Positions 8,368 to 15,743 of a DNA stretch of 64,000 nt are shown piece after piece. The stretch covers positions 143,949-207,948 of the forward strand of contig CAUUJV010000002.1 of the NCBI GenBank assembly GCA_963545565.1. The letters run 5' to 3'. The stretch's first letter is position 1, and every line of letters starts with the position of its first letter. The translations under genes were made by a program, and so were the position numbers. The notes under the pieces were generated by a model, which worked only from the letters and a program-made list of their open reading frames with translations, did no database searches and was not told the DNA's origin. The DNA comes from CAUUJV01 sp963545565. GTDB taxonomy: Bacteria > Actinomycetota > Actinomycetes > Actinomycetales > Bifidobacteriaceae.

Positions 8368-9621
8368 CTACGGAATGCGATTTAGCCATTCAGGATTCAA
8401 ATATCGAGATTGAGAAAGCTCAGCTGCTCTTTTCCATATTACTTGTGAAATCTCGCCTCTATGAGTGTGTGGCACGTCATTCTGAATACTTTTTATTAAT
8501 CCTTCGATAACTTCTTCTCTGGTCTTACCTGTCTGAGATTTCAGCGGATCCACTCGCTTTGCGGCAGATTGCACAGCTTTATCCGATAGTTTTTCACGTG
8601 AGATACGAAGTACCTGCGTCATTGCCACAGAGTCAATGTCATAAGCCATCGTTACGTGATGAAGAACACAGCCAGAGCCAGCACCAACTCTCGGGAAGCG
8701 ACGTTGTGCAGCTCCCCCAATTTTTCCGTATGGAGACGTAATGTCGTTAATCGGCTTATACGCTGCCTCTACACCCAAGGATTGCAATGCGTGAATCACC
8801 CACTCATCGCATAATCGATAGGATTCCTCCACAGAAAGTCCCTCAACAAAATCAAGCGGTACATACATTGAATACGTAATAGTATTACCCGGCTCAATAA
8901 ACATTGCTCCCCCGCCAGTAATGCGCCGAACCACTGTGAAATCACGTAACTGAGCCTGCTCAAGGTCTACTTCATTCATTACAGATTGATGCAGTCCTAT
9001 AACAACGGCACTACTCTTCCACTCCCAAAAACGCAACATTGGGCCACAATCACCGGCAGCTACCGCACGAGCCATAACTTCATCAACAGCCATTTGCATA
9101 GCAGGATCGAGAGCATTCTCAGGGGGAATAATTGCAAGATTTATATCATTCCATCGTTTAGACAAAGGCTGATATTCTGGCTGAACTTTTCTGCTTGATA
9201 AAGGTGCTGCTGCTGTGCTTTGAGCTGTATTAGTCTCAGCAGCTTCGATTTTAGTAATCTTGATTTTAGCTGCATTGCTTTTGGAAGTGCTTATTCCTCC
9301 TATTGCCCGCTGAACAGCAATTGCAATAGCTTGAGGAGTTATTCCCCCGATGATAATACCTTCATCAGCTGCACTCTGGAAAAGCTTATCAAGATTTATA
9401 ACTGCCTGCTGAGTATTAAAATCATTGCTCTCAAAATCAATCTGTTCTTGTGCGATGACTTGCATACGGTCAATGAGTCTTTGAGAATTATCTGTTCCGT
9501 CAATAAAAAAGTCACCGTCAATAACCACATGCACAGTATGAGAGGCAAACCGCAGCGTTACAGCCACAAGTTTGCCTCCGGGAGTTTTATATTCACCGCG
9601 TCTAATCTGAGAAAAATTCAT
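8368..9621 (-). CDS. lplA: Lipoate-protein ligase with N-terminal accessory domain
   Basis: 417 aa. It activates lipoate with ATP and attaches it to a lysine of lipoyl domains. The C-terminal ~270 residues are the BPL/LplA/LipB catalytic fold, with RFWEW, the RRITGGGAM lipoyl-AMP loop and the KIGGAAQRR catalytic-lysine segment. Residues 1-110 (EYKTPGGKLVAV, VIDGDFF) resemble the small accessory (LplB-like) domain that E. coli LplA carries at its C-terminus, so the domain order is swapped. A Ser/Thr/Lys-rich linker joins them. The only visible acceptor in the window is GcvH at 15.2-15.7 kb. The ribosome site is weak. Confidence 0.85.
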   Translation of the reverse strand: MNFSQIRRGEYKTPGGKLVAVTLRFASHTVHVVIDGDFFIDGTDNSQRLIDRMQVIAQEQIDFESNDFNTQQAVINLDKLFQSAADEGIIIGGITPQAIAIAVQRAIGGISTSKSNAAKIKITKIEAAETNTAQSTAAAPLSSRKVQPEYQPLSKRWNDINLAIIPPENALDPAMQMAVDEVMARAVAAGDCGPMLRFWEWKSSAVVIGLHQSVMNEVDLEQAQLRDFTVVRRITGGGAMFIEPGNTITYSMYVPLDFVEGLSVEESYRLCDEWVIHALQSLGVEAAYKPINDITSPYGKIGGAAQRRFPRVGAGSGCVLHHVTMAYDIDSVAMTQVLRISREKLSDKAVQSAAKRVDPLKSQTGKTREEVIEGLIKSIQNDVPHTHRGEISQVIWKRAAELSQSRYLNPEWLNRIP

Positions 9622-9654
9622 AGCGGCTAGTCTACAAGTTTTATTCGCAGAATT

Positions 9655-10173
9655 TTAATCCTGCAATTCATAACCTTGAGAATCACGATGCCATTGGGTA
9701 CCAGGCTTGGATGCAAGAATAAGAATGCCCTCAATAAGGCCCCAAACACTTGCTATAAATGGCCCAATAACAATAATCCAACCAACAACTGTAAGCAAAA
9801 GCTGAATAACAGCCTTAGTGGTGTTACCCAAATAGAAATTATGGATACCAAGAGAGCCAAGGAAAATTCCAAGCAATCCTGCAGCAATCTTGGAACGATT
9901 CCCTACCGCATATAAAGGCTGCTGCTGATAGTTATAGCTGCCCTGCTGAGCGTAATAAGGATTCTGAGCAGTTTCCTGAGCTTGAGACTGCTGGTAACCA
10001 TATTCATACCCATATCCAGCATCAGACTGTTGCTGATATGGCTGTTGAGTTTGTTGCTGGTAAGACTGTGCCTGATCACTCTGTTGATACTGAGCTTGCT
10101 GAGCAGTTTCCTGAGCCTGCTCAACATTTTGGCTATAGTTCTGGCCAAAATTGTTATTCGTATTTTCTGTCAT
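9655..10173 (-). CDS. TM2-domain membrane protein with Gln/Tyr-rich N-terminus
   Basis: 172 aa. Residues 1-~90 are a low-complexity segment dominated by Gln, Tyr, Ala and Ser with repeated QQ and YG/YQ pairs, prion-like in composition. The rest is a TM2 domain: NRSKIAAGLLGIFLGSLGIH, then NFYLGNTTKA and a second membrane helix ending at LIEGILIL, with a short polar tail. TM2 proteins are two-helix membrane proteins of unclear role; the Q/Y-rich arm is predicted cytoplasmic or surface-exposed depending on topology. It lies between leuB and lplA on the same strand but is separated from leuB by a terminator-like hairpin, so it is probably monocistronic. Confidence 0.82.
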   Translation of the reverse strand: MTENTNNNFGQNYSQNVEQAQETAQQAQYQQSDQAQSYQQQTQQPYQQQSDAGYGYEYGYQQSQAQETAQNPYYAQQGSYNYQQQPLYAVGNRSKIAAGLLGIFLGSLGIHNFYLGNTTKAVIQLLLTVVGWIIVIGPFIASVWGLIEGILILASKPGTQWHRDSQGYELQD

Positions 10174-10227
10174 GAATCAATCATACATAAAACTGCGCAT
10201 ATCACAATTGTGTATTCACACAAGCAA

Positions 10228-10303
10228 AAGACTGCTCATACTGTGTAGAGCACGGCGGCGCACAATAATGAGCAACTATACACGGCACAATATGAGCAGT
10301 CTT
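10228..10303 (-). terminator. Terminator-like hairpin downstream of leuB, with an alternative arm
   Basis: The 18-nt arm 10228-10245 pairs with 10286-10303 (one G-U). On the minus strand, downstream of leuB, the stem runs into TTTTGCTTGTG. A diverged copy of the distal arm (CACAATAATGAGCA, 10261-10274) lies inside the loop and could pair with the same partner, giving two mutually exclusive folds. Confidence 0.6.
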
Positions 10304-10360
10304 AAAAATAGTTCAGTACTAGAAATCCCAGCGATATGCTACTTTATTATTTCTATCACT

Positions 10361-11416
10361 TCACAACCGAGCCAGAATATCCAAGCCTACCTGATGAGTT
10401 GAGCGCTGCTTGGAACCATTCTCCTCAATATCAGCCTCAACAGCATCAGCGATACGCTGCGCAGCATCATCAAGTCCAAGATGCTGGAGCATCATAGAAG
10501 CAGACATAATCGCTGCGGTCGGGTTAGCGATGCCTTGGCCAGCAATATCTGGAGCCGATCCATGAATAGGCTCAAACATCGAAGGGTATTCGTTGGAAGC
10601 ATTGATGTTTCCAGATGCAGAATAACCAACTCCACCCACAACAGCACCAGCTTCGTCAGTGATGATATCGCCAAAAAGATTATCAGTAAGAATCACATCA
10701 AAGCGCTGAGGGTCGGTGACGATGAAAATAGTAGTTGCGTCGATATGCAAGTAATCATGAGTGACTTCTGGATATTCAGCTGCCACGGAATCAACAATGC
10801 GCTGCCACATATCACCCGCATTCACAAGTACATTCTTTTTGTGGACGAGCGTGACATGCTTGCGACGCTTCATAGCAAGCTCAAATGCGTAACGAACCAC
10901 GCGTTCAGTGCCTTCTGCAGAGTTGATAGAAACCTCTGTGGCAATTTCCTTAGCAGAACCGCGATGTGCAGAGCCACCAGCGCCCACATAAAGCCCCTCG
11001 GTTCCTTCGCGAACTACAACAAAGTCAATATCGCCTGGATTAGCCAGCGGGCTGACAACGCCTTTGTAAAGTTTAGACGGACGCAGATTGATGTAGTGAT
11101 CGAGAGCAAAGCGCATCTTGAGGAGCAAGCCGCGCTCAAGAATTCCTGCCTTAATGCGAGGATCGCCAATTGCACCAAGCAAAATAGCGTCTTGCTTTTT
11201 AATCTCTTCAAGCTCATCATCAGGCAGAATTGCACCATCACGCAAGTAGCGATCAGCACCCAAATCAAAGTTCACATAGTTGAACTGCGCAATTCCTTCA
11301 GTTGCTTTCTCCAGCACTGCTTGAGCTTCAGGAGTGATTTCTTTGCCAATACCATCGCCAGGAATAACCGCGATGTTATATGTACGTTTTTCAGTGGTAC
11401 TCATACCCATAAGCAT
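10361..11416 (-). CDS. leuB: 3-isopropylmalate dehydrogenase
   Basis: 351 aa NAD-dependent oxidative decarboxylase of leucine synthesis. Seen: the N-terminal IAVIPGDGIGKEI, the substrate-binding Arg region LLLKMRFALDHYINLRPSKLY, the metal-binding Asp run TDNLFGDIITDEAGAVVG, and the NAD-binding MFEPIHGSAPDIAGQGIANP. Length is as expected for the short actinobacterial LeuB. An ATG at 11404 (MSTTEK) is an alternative start four residues in. No leuA/C/D is adjacent; leucine genes are commonly scattered in this family. Confidence 0.94.
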   Translation of the reverse strand: MLMGMSTTEKRTYNIAVIPGDGIGKEITPEAQAVLEKATEGIAQFNYVNFDLGADRYLRDGAILPDDELEEIKKQDAILLGAIGDPRIKAGILERGLLLKMRFALDHYINLRPSKLYKGVVSPLANPGDIDFVVVREGTEGLYVGAGGSAHRGSAKEIATEVSINSAEGTERVVRYAFELAMKRRKHVTLVHKKNVLVNAGDMWQRIVDSVAAEYPEVTHDYLHIDATTIFIVTDPQRFDVILTDNLFGDIITDEAGAVVGGVGYSASGNINASNEYPSMFEPIHGSAPDIAGQGIANPTAAIMSASMMLQHLGLDDAAQRIADAVEADIEENGSKQRSTHQVGLDILARL

Positions 11417-11531
11417 ACGAAAGCGTCCACTCTTTGAAGCTCTGTATTTCGATTAGTGGACACACACATCTTATTCATGCAATACCCCATCGAGAACTAA
11501 AAACTGGAAACTGAGAATTGAAAATCAAGAA

Positions 11532-13988
11532 TTAGGAATCAAGTAACCCCATCTGTTCTAGACACCACGCATTCTCAAACGAGACTTCCTCCCACTGCTT
11601 GTATCGCCCAGACACGCCGCCGTGCCCTGCCTCAACTTCAATCTTCGCAAACGCATCAATACCCATGCCGCTCTCTTGCATACGAGCAAGCCACTTAAGA
11701 GGTTCAACATAAAGCACACGAGTATCATTTAATGACGTTGTGATAAAAATTGTTGGGTATTTATCTGTTCCAAATTTGGCCTTACGCTCCCGTGCATTCA
11801 ACACGTTCTCATATGGCGAGTATGACTTCATGTAGTGATACACGTCTTCGTTATGAAGCGGATCTCCCCACTCATCCCACTCTGTAACAGTTAGCGGCAA
11901 TGAAGTGTCTAGGATTGACGTGAGTGCATCAACAAAAGGCACATCTGCTTCAATGCCCTTATAGAGAAAACCTGCCACGTTAGCAACTGCGCCTATCAGC
12001 AGACCACCAGCCGAACCACCATTTGCTACAGTACTTTCTGCACTCGCCCATCCTTGAGCTTGAAGAGCAGCCGTAACGTCAATAAAATCTGTGAAAGTAT
12101 TGATTTTGTTGAGTCTGCGACCTTTCTCATACCATGCACGCCCCATTTCTCCGCCGCCACGAATATGTGCAACTGTGTAGAGAACTCCTCTGTCGAGCAT
12201 GGATGGACGCGCTACTGAGAAACCTGGATCACTACTGATTTCATAAGAACCATAACCGGAAATAAACATTGGGGAAGCTGTAGTAGACGCCTGATTCTTC
12301 CCATTACGACTTCCATTACGATTCGCATCAATCAAAGACTTCATAGACGGCGCATCAATAACAATATCTGTTGCACCCTCACTCCACGGGTTCCCATCCG
12401 GCCCAATCTGCGAATCCATACTTGGCACAAGACCGCGCTTCCATACGAGGGAAACGGGAACTTTCTGCCCGTCACGCACGCGAACCCATACACGGCGTTC
12501 TGCATAATCTTCCTGCTTATAATTTCGCACGTTCGCGCGCTTGAGCAACTTGTCTTCGCTAGTCACAGGGTTATATTCGTGCAGCTGTGACGGCTGAGTG
12601 TAGCTCCCATACGTGTAGCGCACAACAGGTGCTTGATAGGAAGAATTTGAACCAAAGCCAATGGAATACAACACATTAGGATTTTCGCCTGTAAGTTCTT
12701 CAAAATTCCAACGCTCCCCAGCCAGAAAATCAGCGAGCGCCTGGCTCTTCGACATAATTGCGATATGAGGCAAACCATCCGCACGATATCCAAGCGTTAC
12801 AAAATCGCGATACATGCCAATGCCATCAATACGTAAGCCAGTCAATCCTTGCAAAATATCAGGATTCGCATCATCAAAGAGTGGAGTGTTAACAGATTTT
12901 GCAGCTTCATCTACACTTACCCGCCCCTGCACAGGTTCACAACCGTATGCACTTCCTCTCGCAATACACACGCCTTCTCCCAATGAATATGGAGGCTGAT
13001 GCAATCGCATATCGATAACATCTACTTCAAAATTGGGATTTTTAACGTTGTGAATCACTAGAGCAAGCGGAATATCAGAGCTATCTTCTGCACCACCTTC
13101 GAACTGTGCAAAACTAACATCGTATTCCACGTTTTCTTGGCGTTCAATGAAGGGCTTAAATTCACCCTGTGGATTCGTGACGTCGAGCATTAGAACTTCG
13201 CAGCTCGTTTTAGAACTTGTTTCAATGACGATTTGAGTTTCGTCAAAAGAGATTCCTACCCCTGCCCAAAACTTCTCATCGTTCTCATGCCATGCTTCTT
13301 GATCTTGAGATGAGTCTGTGCCTACTCGGTGACGCCAAATAGAATACGGACGCCATGCGTCATCAGTCTTGGTGTAAAACACCCATTGACCGTCAGGAGT
13401 AATGCATGCACCAGCACTCACCTGCTCAATAACTTCAGGTAAATCTTTCCCAGTGCTTAAATCACGAATCCGAACATCATAGAGTTCATTACCTGTGGTG
13501 TCTGTGGAATACACCATCCATCTGCCGTCATTGCTTAAATCGATGCCGCCCGAACGGAAAAAATCATGCCCTTGAGATTCTTTGTTCGCATCAAAAATAA
13601 CTTCCTCATCGTCAAAAGCTATTTCTGGATTGATTACAGGGGCTGTCCAGTCATCAAAGTCTCGAACAGGAATACGACATTGTTTGCCATACTGCTCACC
13701 TTCTACAGTGCGAGCAAAATACCAGTAATCGTGAATTCTTGTGGGAACAGACATATCTGTTTCTTGCACACGAGACTTTAATTCACTAAAAAGCTTGGTG
13801 GTTAACGGTTTGATGGGTTCTGTAATCTCGTCGCAAAAAGCGTTTTGAGCAGCTATATAATCATGCACTTGCTGCGATTCTTTATTGCGCATCCAGTCAT
13901 AAACATCGGTAAAAATATCGTCATGAGCAATGCGTTGATGCTGAATCTTTTCAGCATGCGGAGCTTTGGGGAAAGAAGCACGTATCAT
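11532..13988 (-). CDS. ptrB: Oligopeptidase B / prolyl oligopeptidase family S9A
   Basis: 818 aa cytosolic serine peptidase that cleaves short peptides, typically after basic residues in oligopeptidase B. Residues ~1-480 form the beta-propeller gate region (DVYDWMRNKES at the start, GIDLSNDGRWMVYSTDTTGNE in the first blades). The C-terminal alpha/beta-hydrolase domain has HIRGGGEMGRAWYEKGR, the nucleophile GGSAGG (S659) and the catalytic His in EAGHGG. Slightly longer than E. coli PtrB (~690 aa) because of inserts in the propeller. The start ATG overlaps the stop of the upstream App1-like gene by 4 nt, suggesting translational coupling. Confidence 0.92.
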   Translation of the reverse strand: MIRASFPKAPHAEKIQHQRIAHDDIFTDVYDWMRNKESQQVHDYIAAQNAFCDEITEPIKPLTTKLFSELKSRVQETDMSVPTRIHDYWYFARTVEGEQYGKQCRIPVRDFDDWTAPVINPEIAFDDEEVIFDANKESQGHDFFRSGGIDLSNDGRWMVYSTDTTGNELYDVRIRDLSTGKDLPEVIEQVSAGACITPDGQWVFYTKTDDAWRPYSIWRHRVGTDSSQDQEAWHENDEKFWAGVGISFDETQIVIETSSKTSCEVLMLDVTNPQGEFKPFIERQENVEYDVSFAQFEGGAEDSSDIPLALVIHNVKNPNFEVDVIDMRLHQPPYSLGEGVCIARGSAYGCEPVQGRVSVDEAAKSVNTPLFDDANPDILQGLTGLRIDGIGMYRDFVTLGYRADGLPHIAIMSKSQALADFLAGERWNFEELTGENPNVLYSIGFGSNSSYQAPVVRYTYGSYTQPSQLHEYNPVTSEDKLLKRANVRNYKQEDYAERRVWVRVRDGQKVPVSLVWKRGLVPSMDSQIGPDGNPWSEGATDIVIDAPSMKSLIDANRNGSRNGKNQASTTASPMFISGYGSYEISSDPGFSVARPSMLDRGVLYTVAHIRGGGEMGRAWYEKGRRLNKINTFTDFIDVTAALQAQGWASAESTVANGGSAGGLLIGAVANVAGFLYKGIEADVPFVDALTSILDTSLPLTVTEWDEWGDPLHNEDVYHYMKSYSPYENVLNARERKAKFGTDKYPTIFITTSLNDTRVLYVEPLKWLARMQESGMGIDAFAKIEVEAGHGGVSGRYKQWEEVSFENAWCLEQMGLLDS

Positions 13989-15199
13989 TTTTTAGCTACA
14001 TTCTTCAAATAGGGGAGCATCGTTTTCATCAGATTTGCTCCGGTTGGACCATAGAATACGGGTACATCGACAGCAGGCGCAGCAGGATCATTCAAATTCA
14101 AATGCTGAGCAATAGTCGTCTCGTTGCCCACAAGCTGCCTAATTCCAATCGCAACTACTCTGCCCGGATATTCGCGAGTTAAGCGAGCATAAGTACTTGG
14201 ATCTTTTTGTCCATCGTCGCCAATCAGAATGAACTTCATGTGCGGAAAGTCGGCCATAAGCTGTTGAACAAACTCAAGCTTATGTTTCACTCCCGATGGC
14301 ACAAAAGTTTTTGGCCTGGGGTCGAGATCACGCAGCAGCAGTGGGCCTTCTGGAAATCCATGCCTGCTAATGAAGTTACGAATTGAGTCTTCCACGTTCC
14401 ATGGTGAGGTGGAAAGGTAGAAGAATGGTGCTTGTGGATAAATTTCGCTGATTTTGGAATACAGCACAGACATGCCCGGCACAGAAGAACGCGAGTTAGG
14501 GTTGAGAAGCAGCATGTTATACGCTGCTTTCAATATTGTAGGAACTTCCGTGACCATAATGGTGTCATCTACATCCGAAATCACTCCGATAGGAGCATCA
14601 TCAGGCACAATAAACAATGGTGAATGCACCGATTCACGCCCGTCTACATGGTAACTAACATCATGAATACCCGCAGAAAGCTTACGGACTGCAATTAAAT
14701 CGAGATACCCCTGCTCATCACTTTGAGCATATCGAGCTGAGCTTTCAAGATTGTCGCCTACACGGTCAAACACTTCAGCATCGCCCATTTGCACTGTACG
14801 CAATTCAATACCATCAATGCTGATACGTACTCGGGTACCTGCTGCAGGAATAAGGAAGGCATTGGCTATTCCCCGTCGAACCGCCCTGAAAGAACGCTTT
14901 TCTGGGGCGTCAAGAACCGTGCGACAAATAATGCGAACATACTCAGTTGTGCCATAGCCCACATATGGTTCTACGCGTGCAGTCCAGCCCATTTTGTTGG
15001 CCGTTCGAGTAGAAGCTTCTACCCACATACCAAATGTTGAAGTAATAGCTTGACGTACCAAACGCACAACGGTTCCCTTAGCCTCTGGCCGTTCTCGGCG
15101 AGAAGGTGCATCCACCACAGTCGTAGTGTGGCGAGCAATAATAGGCTTCTGCTCTTGCACTATTTTTGTTGTGCGCTCAGCATGTTCCTTTTGTGCCAT
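13985..15199 (-). CDS. App1-type phosphatidate phosphatase domain protein (DUF2183)
   Basis: 404 aa. The C-terminal half has HAD-like motifs: DVDDTIMVTEVP (DxDxT), a Ser/Thr strand LSTSPWN, a Lys in VKHKLEF and an acidic IGDDGQKDP. This arrangement is that of the App1/DUF2183 family, whose yeast member dephosphorylates phosphatidic acid. The N-terminal half (WTARVEPYVGYGTTEYVRI onward) is the usual beta-rich accessory region. No membrane segment is evident, so it is likely peripheral. The start ATG follows an AGGGA ribosome site. It overlaps oligopeptidase B by 4 nt; the functional link is not obvious. The lipid substrate is inferred from the family. Confidence 0.85.
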   Translation of the reverse strand: MAQKEHAERTTKIVQEQKPIIARHTTTVVDAPSRRERPEAKGTVVRLVRQAITSTFGMWVEASTRTANKMGWTARVEPYVGYGTTEYVRIICRTVLDAPEKRSFRAVRRGIANAFLIPAAGTRVRISIDGIELRTVQMGDAEVFDRVGDNLESSARYAQSDEQGYLDLIAVRKLSAGIHDVSYHVDGRESVHSPLFIVPDDAPIGVISDVDDTIMVTEVPTILKAAYNMLLLNPNSRSSVPGMSVLYSKISEIYPQAPFFYLSTSPWNVEDSIRNFISRHGFPEGPLLLRDLDPRPKTFVPSGVKHKLEFVQQLMADFPHMKFILIGDDGQKDPSTYARLTREYPGRVVAIGIRQLVGNETTIAQHLNLNDPAAPAVDVPVFYGPTGANLMKTMLPYLKNVAKK

Positions 15200-15220
15200 A
15201 CAATCCCTGTCTACACAAAC

Positions 15221-15254
15221 CTTATTTATCTGTATTTATTTGTATCTATTTGTC
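15221..15254. repeat. Imperfect 10-bp tandem repeat at the 3' end of gcvH
   Basis: About three and a half units of a 10-bp T/A-rich motif of the form TGTATTTATT run through the gcvH stop codon. One of several short degenerate tandem repeats in the gene linkers of this window. Confidence 0.6.
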
Positions 15255-15659
15255 TGCAACAATACGAGCATATGCTTCAGAATCAAGAAGCTCAGGTTCA
15301 TCGTCATCAGGCTCAATCTTAAGAATCCAGCCCTCGCCATAGGGATCAGAGTTAATTACTTCAGGATCATCACTAACAGCCGTATTTACATACTTGATAG
15401 TTCCTGCAAGAGGAGCAACAAGAGATGAAGCTGCTTTCGAAGATTCTAATTCAACGATTTCATCGCCTGCTTCTACACGTGAATCAACTTCAGGTAAATC
15501 TACATATACAAGGTCACCAAGCTGCTCAGCAGCATACTCAGTGATACCAACGGTGGCAAGCTCTTCAGAAAAGTCAACCCATACGTGGTCTGCAGAGTAG
15601 CTGAGATTCTCAGGAACTTCGAGATTTGGAGTGCTCATTGGTGCATTTTTTTCTGCCAT
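15246..15659 (-). CDS. gcvH: Glycine cleavage system H protein (lipoyl carrier)
   Basis: 137 aa with an intact lipoyl fold: HVWVDFSEELATVGITEYA, then ELESSKAAS with the lipoylation lysine at K75, then NSDPYGEGWILKI. In the glycine cleavage system this protein shuttles the aminomethyl group on its lipoyl arm. No gcvT, gcvP or lpd lies in the window, so it may be a stand-alone lipoyl carrier; a lipoate ligase is encoded about 6 kb away. There is no Shine-Dalgarno before the ATG at 15659; an internal ATG (MSTPN, residue 8) is a possible alternative, also without one. Confidence 0.92.
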   Translation of the reverse strand: MAEKNAPMSTPNLEVPENLSYSADHVWVDFSEELATVGITEYAAEQLGDLVYVDLPEVDSRVEAGDEIVELESSKAASSLVAPLAGTIKYVNTAVSDDPEVINSDPYGEGWILKIEPDDDEPELLDSEAYARIVADK

Positions 15660-15707
15660 ATGTACAGGTTACAACACATCAACACTCAAAATTCTTTTAG
15701 GCTTCTA

Positions 15708-15728
15708 GATTACTTCATTGAAGTAATC
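15708..15728. promoter_or_regulatory. 21-bp palindrome upstream of gcvH
   Basis: GATTACTTCA, one central base, then TGAAGTAATC: perfect 10-bp arms. It lies about 50 bp upstream of the gcvH start and 16 bp after the stop of the L,D-transpeptidase gene. With no T-run on the minus strand and almost no loop, an operator for a dimeric regulator fits better than a terminator. Confidence 0.4.
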
Positions 15729-15743
15729 GTGATGCGCAGTAGG

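Noticed and set aside
10151..10402. 83-aa plus-strand reading frame between the TM2 gene and leuB
   Set aside because: Covers the leuB terminator and coding ends on the other strand; composition looks random.
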